From: CAYVZU01 sp964455935
Lineage (GTDB): Bacteria; Fibrobacterota; CAYVZU01
DNA: 43,931 nucleotides
Direction: 5' to 3'
NCBI GenBank assembly: GCA_964455935.1
Contig: CAYVZU010000016.1
Coordinates: 1-43,931, forward strand
Below are positions 40,708-43,931 of the stretch, in pieces. Both the position numbers and the translations under genes were made by a program. The notes beneath the pieces are model-generated. The model made no database searches. It was not told the DNA's origin and worked only from the letters and a program-made list of their open reading frames with translations. Numbering within the stretch: position 1 is the first letter of the stretch; every line of letters starts with the position of its first letter.

Positions 40708-41431
40708 ATGCTGCCCCGGATTGGAATGCGAACGGTGATTCTGGCCCTCTGCATTGCGGGATTAGGCCTCCTGGCGGGCCTGGTACTCATGGATCAGGTC
40801 ATTATGCCGCGGCCATGCGATTGTGCCGAACCTCATCCCTCTTTCTCCGCCGCAAGCCCAAATGACCCTTGAACGTGAAGGACTCAGCCTCCAGAGAGAG
40901 GGCGAGGAGTTTTGCGACAGCGTTGCAATCAACAAGATCTGCTGGCAGCGGCCCGAATCAGGGAAGGAAGTGAAGAAGGGCCGGGCCGTTTACTACAAGA
41001 TCAGCAAGGGTTCGGAATTCGCCGTTGTTCCGGTTCTGGCTGGAAAAACGTTGCGCCAGGCACAGCTCAACATCGGCAGCATTGGATTGACAACGGGACA
41101 CATTCGTTACGTATTCGACGATTCCGCGACGACCGATCACGTGATTGGCACAACACCGGCCGCGGGCAGCTCCGTTTCTCGTGGCACAGCCATTGATTTT
41201 CTGGTCTCGCAGGGAGTCGAACCCACGGAAGCCATGGTGCCCAACCTGGTCGGCCTTTCTCTGGACGAGAGCGAGAAATTAATCGCGAAAATCGGCCTCA
41301 AAATCGGCTCGATATCATACCAACCGCGCCGTGAGCTTGTTCCCGAAACCGTGATTTCCCAGTCCCTGACTCCGGGCAGCAAAGTGGAACGGGAGCGGGA
41401 GATTGACCTGGTTGTCTCGTCCAGGCAGTAG
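40708..41431 (+). pseudogene. Membrane-anchored PASTA-domain protein, frameshifted near 40805
   Basis: ATG 40708 (or 40726) opens MRTVILALCIAGLGLLAGLV LMDQVIMP, a membrane anchor. That frame dies at 40866, but from about 40808 the next frame carries on with RGHAIVPNLIPLSPPQAQMT and three PASTA repeats: VPNLIPLSPPQAQ, VVPVLAGKTLRQAQLNIGSI and MVPNLVGLSLDESEKLI, ending at 41431. Anchor plus PASTA repeats is a normal architecture, so one base has been gained (or two lost) between 40803 and 40812, in the GC-rich GCCGCGGCCATGCG. PASTA repeats bind peptidoglycan or muropeptides. Sequencing error is as likely as real decay. No kinase domain is present. Confidence 0.65.
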
Positions 41432-41531
41432 ATTCGGCGGGCAGATAGGGATAAGAGCGTAGGTTGCTAGAGTTTCATGCTCGACACCATGCTTCTTGTG
41501 TGATGCTTTGATTGAAAGCAGAAGATTTTTG

Positions 41532-41589
41532 ACAGGATTGACAGGATCACAGGTGTTTTCCAAATCCCATTTATCCTGTTATCCTGTCC
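41532..41589. repeat. GACAGGAT-type inverted intergenic repeat
   Basis: GACAGGATTGACAGGAT (41532-41548) faces ATCCTGTTATCCTGTC (41574-41589). This GACAGGAT double unit is a widespread dispersed repeat in environmental bacteria, and a degenerate half appears near 32980 (TGACAGGAATGACAAA). Confidence 0.55.
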
Positions 41590-41680
41590 AAACTTTTCCG
41601 GCTTTGTCCGGCTTGGGTCCGGAGATTGAAAGCCGTTAGAGCCCGCTCGGTCCTTACGAAGCACCAACCAGAGTCGATGT

Positions 41681-42022
41681 TCAGCCTTGAATTAATTGGC
41701 TGACGGCCCAGCCCGTGATGCTGATGATCAGCCAGCCGAATAGAGCTGCGGGGAACCCGCTAATCGTGAAGCCCGGCAGGATCCAGGCGACCAGGGCGAG
41801 CATGGCTGCGTTGATGACCAGCAGAAAAAGTCCAAGCGATAAAATCGTAATCGGAAGCGTAAGGAGAACCAAAACAGGCCGGACAACCGCATTGATCGCG
41901 CCCATTAGAACGGCTGCGATTACAAGCGTTGCTACGCTGTCAAGATTGAATCCAGGCACAATTTTGTCGGCCACCCACAAACTGAATGCACTGATCAGCA
42001 GACGTACCAGAAAATAGCGCAT
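41681..42022 (-). CDS. Small four-TM membrane protein, phage holin family 4-like (DUF360 type)
   Basis: 113 residues and four TM helices: RLLISAFSLWVADKIVPGFN, LVIAAVLMGAINAVVRPVLV, LTLPITILSLGLFLLVINAA and PAALFGWLIISITGWAVSQL. The block NAVVRPVLVLLTLPITILSLG is the signature of the so-called mycobacterial 4-TM holin family, which in most bacteria is a plain housekeeping membrane protein, not a phage part. ATG 42022 follows GGAGG. Transcribed after pgm but separated by a terminator. Function unknown. Confidence 0.8.
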   Translation of the reverse strand: MRYFLVRLLISAFSLWVADKIVPGFNLDSVATLVIAAVLMGAINAVVRPVLVLLTLPITILSLGLFLLVINAAMLALVAWILPGFTISGFPAALFGWLIISITGWAVSQLIQG

Positions 42023-42067
42023 CCCAACCTCCATGATGACGGGGTAGAACCCGGGTCGAACGGGAAG

Positions 42068-42099
42068 GAACAAAGGCCGAACCCGGCGTCCGGTTCGGC
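42068..42099 (-). terminator. Terminator after the phosphohexomutase gene (minus strand)
   Basis: GGCCGAACC (42074-42082) and GGTTCGGCC (42091-42099) form a 9-bp stem; on the minus strand it is followed by TTTGTTCC. Ends the 42121-43878 transcript. Confidence 0.7.
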
Positions 42100-42120
42100 C
42101 CTGTCGAAGAACGTTTTCGC

Positions 42121-43878
42121 CTACTTGCCGGCGTCCTCAATGAGACCATTGAGCTCGGTCCCGATGGCTTCAAGCTTCGAACTCACCTGCCTGATAGCTT
42201 CATCAATTTTCATGCCGGGATTGGAATGGCAGGACGCGTAGAATTTGATTTTTGGCTCGGTGCCGGACGGACGCGCGGTTACAATATCTCCATCGGCAAG
42301 AACGAGCTGAAGCACATTTGAGGAGGGCAGGTCAATGTCCCTCTCTGCGCGGCCCGCCTTCACCTCAAACGTGGTTCCGTTTTTGTAGTCCCGAATCAGC
42401 GATACGGGCTGGCCGGCGAAGTTGCAGGGAGGACTCTTGCGGAGAGAGTCCATCATGGCCGCCATGGCGGATACACCCGCCTTACCCTTGAAATATTTGG
42501 AAATCAGGAGTTCCTCGTAATAGCCGTATTGGTTCCAGATCTCGCGCAGGCGATCCATTAATGAACGCCCCCTCGAAACATGGTAGAGCGTCATTTCGGC
42601 CGTCATGGTCGCGGCGGAGACCGCGTCCTTGTCCCGGACATTTGTGTGGACCAGGTATCCGTAACTTTCCTCTCCCCCCACAACAAACTCGCGGCCCAAT
42701 CCGTCGGTCTCGAATTGACGGATCTTTTCGCCAATGTATTTGAACCCGGTTAACACATCCACGCACCCGGCTCCATAGAATTCGGCGATCTTGCGCTGCA
42801 GTTCGCTGGTCACGACCGTTTTGATGACCATGGGCTTTTTCGGCAAGGTGCCCATCTCCTTCCGGGACCCCAGCACGTAATCGATCAACAGGACCCCAAG
42901 CCGGTTTCCGCTGACCAGCACGTAATCGCCGTTGTCCGGAACCGCAATGCCCAGGCGGTCCGCATCGGGATCGGTCCCCATCACCAGATCCGCCTTTTCC
43001 TGTCTCCCCAATGCCAGCGCCATTTTCATGGCCGGCGCTTCCTCGGGATTGGGGAAAGGGGCGGTTGGAAAATCTCCATTTGGATCCTTCTGCTCGGGAA
43101 CCAGAATAACATTGATACCCATATCACCCAGCGCCTTGGACACGGGAAAGGCTCCCGTGCCATACAGGGGAGTGTAAACCACCCTCAGGGTTTTGCCCTT
43201 TTCGCGAATCAACGCGGGCCGCAGGGCCGAGTCTTTCACCATTTGGATGAAAGGTTCGTCCACCTCGCGGTCGATGATCTTGAGAAGGCCTTTCTGGATC
43301 GCTTCCTCTTTTGAAAGGCTCCGGATAATTTTGACCGCACGAACTTCCTGAATGATTCCCACATCATGCGGCGGAATCACCTGGCAGCCGTCGTCCCAAT
43401 ACGCCTTGTACCCATTGTACTCTTTTGGATTGTGGCTGGCCGTGATGACGATTCCCGTTGTGGCCTTCAGGTGGCGCACGGCAAACGAAAGTTCGGGTGT
43501 GGAACGCAACGAAGAAAACAGGTAGGTTTTAATGCCGCTGCCGGCCAGCACCAGGGCCGCCTGCAAAGCGAACACATCCGAGAAATGGCGGGAATCATGG
43601 GCGATCACCGCGCTTCCTTTGCTCCCCGTCGCTTTGTTTACATAATTGGCCAGGCCTTGGGTGGCCTTGCCGATCATGTAGGGATTCATCCGATCGGTAC
43701 CGCCGCCGATCTCTCCGCGCATTCCGCCAGTGCCAAAATCCAATTCTTTGTAGAATCTTTCGGTGAGTTCCTTTACATCCCCGTTGCGGAGGAGCATTTC
43801 GATCTGGTTTCGAAAAAACGGATTGGGTTCGGATGAAACATACTCCCGCGCTTTGGCAATAATGTCAGTATCCGCCAT
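42121..43878 (-). CDS. Phosphoglucomutase/phosphomannomutase (alpha-D-phosphohexomutase)
   Basis: Interconverts hexose 1- and 6-phosphates. 585 residues, the long PgcA/PGM2-like form. N-terminal LDFGTGGMRGEIGGGTDRMN, the phosphoserine Ser148 in VITASHNPKEYNGYK, the Mg site GTDPDADRLG, the sugar loop GGEESYGYL and the phosphate site RPSGTEPKIKFYAS are all present, so it should be active. ATG 43878 follows GGAGG. It links glycogen and GH57 products (glucose-1-P) to glycolysis. Exact sugar preference (glucose or mannose) cannot be read from sequence. Confidence 0.93.
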   Translation of the reverse strand: MADTDIIAKAREYVSSEPNPFFRNQIEMLLRNGDVKELTERFYKELDFGTGGMRGEIGGGTDRMNPYMIGKATQGLANYVNKATGSKGSAVIAHDSRHFSDVFALQAALVLAGSGIKTYLFSSLRSTPELSFAVRHLKATTGIVITASHNPKEYNGYKAYWDDGCQVIPPHDVGIIQEVRAVKIIRSLSKEEAIQKGLLKIIDREVDEPFIQMVKDSALRPALIREKGKTLRVVYTPLYGTGAFPVSKALGDMGINVILVPEQKDPNGDFPTAPFPNPEEAPAMKMALALGRQEKADLVMGTDPDADRLGIAVPDNGDYVLVSGNRLGVLLIDYVLGSRKEMGTLPKKPMVIKTVVTSELQRKIAEFYGAGCVDVLTGFKYIGEKIRQFETDGLGREFVVGGEESYGYLVHTNVRDKDAVSAATMTAEMTLYHVSRGRSLMDRLREIWNQYGYYEELLISKYFKGKAGVSAMAAMMDSLRKSPPCNFAGQPVSLIRDYKNGTTFEVKAGRAERDIDLPSSNVLQLVLADGDIVTARPSGTEPKIKFYASCHSNPGMKIDEAIRQVSSKLEAIGTELNGLIEDAGK

Positions 43879-43931
43879 TGTTCCTCCCTGGTTGCAGCCT
43901 GATCCTGCATCAAAACTACAGAATCGCTGGC

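Noticed and set aside
41681..42022. Prophage remnant, because of the holin-like name
   Set aside because: This 4-TM family is widespread and chromosomal, and no lysin, integrase or structural phage gene is nearby.
1..43931. CRISPR array, tRNA or rRNA gene
   Set aside because: No regularly spaced repeats, no cloverleaf-compatible segments and no rRNA-like conserved stretches were seen on either strand.

Overview
Most likely this is a scaffold from an uncultured, diderm, Gram-negative-type bacterium. It has two 10-N gaps, a repeat-like left edge, high GC and mostly SD-led genes. A retrograde lipid-transport set (MlaE/F/D), two predicted lipoproteins, a gingipain-family C25 peptidase and a DUF4954 protein together suggest the Fibrobacteres-Chlorobi-Bacteroidetes (FCB) side of the tree or a related candidate phylum. 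That placement is inference; there is no rRNA or other decisive marker in the window.

Layout. 1-3098: two IS-end-like repeats, the tail of a secreted protein, a C25 peptidase, a tiny lipoprotein and a decayed secreted-protein gene. 3099-4030: mobile-element debris (group II intron reverse transcriptase piece, broken transposase). 4118-8958, minus strand: ptsH-ptsI-hom, tightly overlapping, then thrC. 9065-11182: GH57 glucanotransferase/amylase with a scaffold gap. 11183-12225: mostly empty, with a probable TPR-gene remnant. 12226-17346: small membrane protein, GH127 arabinofuranosidase-like gene split by a scaffold gap, menA-like prenyltransferase, glmS. 17576-18724: lipoprotein with a Ser/Thr/Pro/Gly-rich tail. 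18893-25125: a one-direction cluster pta-ackA-acp-gntR-DUF4954-nagB, with a GntR/HutC-type operator in front and strong terminators behind. 25246-27480: cation efflux gene, repeats, and a small minus-strand gene carrying an in-frame TGA. 27502-32958: ROK kinase, HDOD signalling pair, electron-transfer flavoprotein with ferredoxin-fused alpha subunit, EamA-like transporter. 33051-34403: accessory scraps (HsdM tail, pRiA4b ORF-3-like gene, tiny overlapping gene). 34502-43878: radical SAM enzyme, mlaEFD, pgk, UPF0104 flippase-like protein, a frameshifted PASTA protein, a 4-TM protein and phosphoglucomutase.

How it fits together. Amino-sugar and central carbon metabolism dominate. GlmS makes glucosamine-6-P and NagB breaks it down. 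The ROK kinase and phosphohexomutase feed sugar phosphates, Pgk runs lower glycolysis, and Pta/AckA turn acetyl-CoA into acetate and ATP. HPr and EI are present without any EII permease, so a regulatory role is plausible. The most interesting locus is 18893-25125. There a large DUF4954 protein of unknown function with left-handed beta-helix-like sequence is directly coupled to nagB, beside a GntR/UTRA regulator, an acyl carrier protein with an unusual attachment motif, and acetate-kinase genes, behind a matching GTMTAKAC operator.
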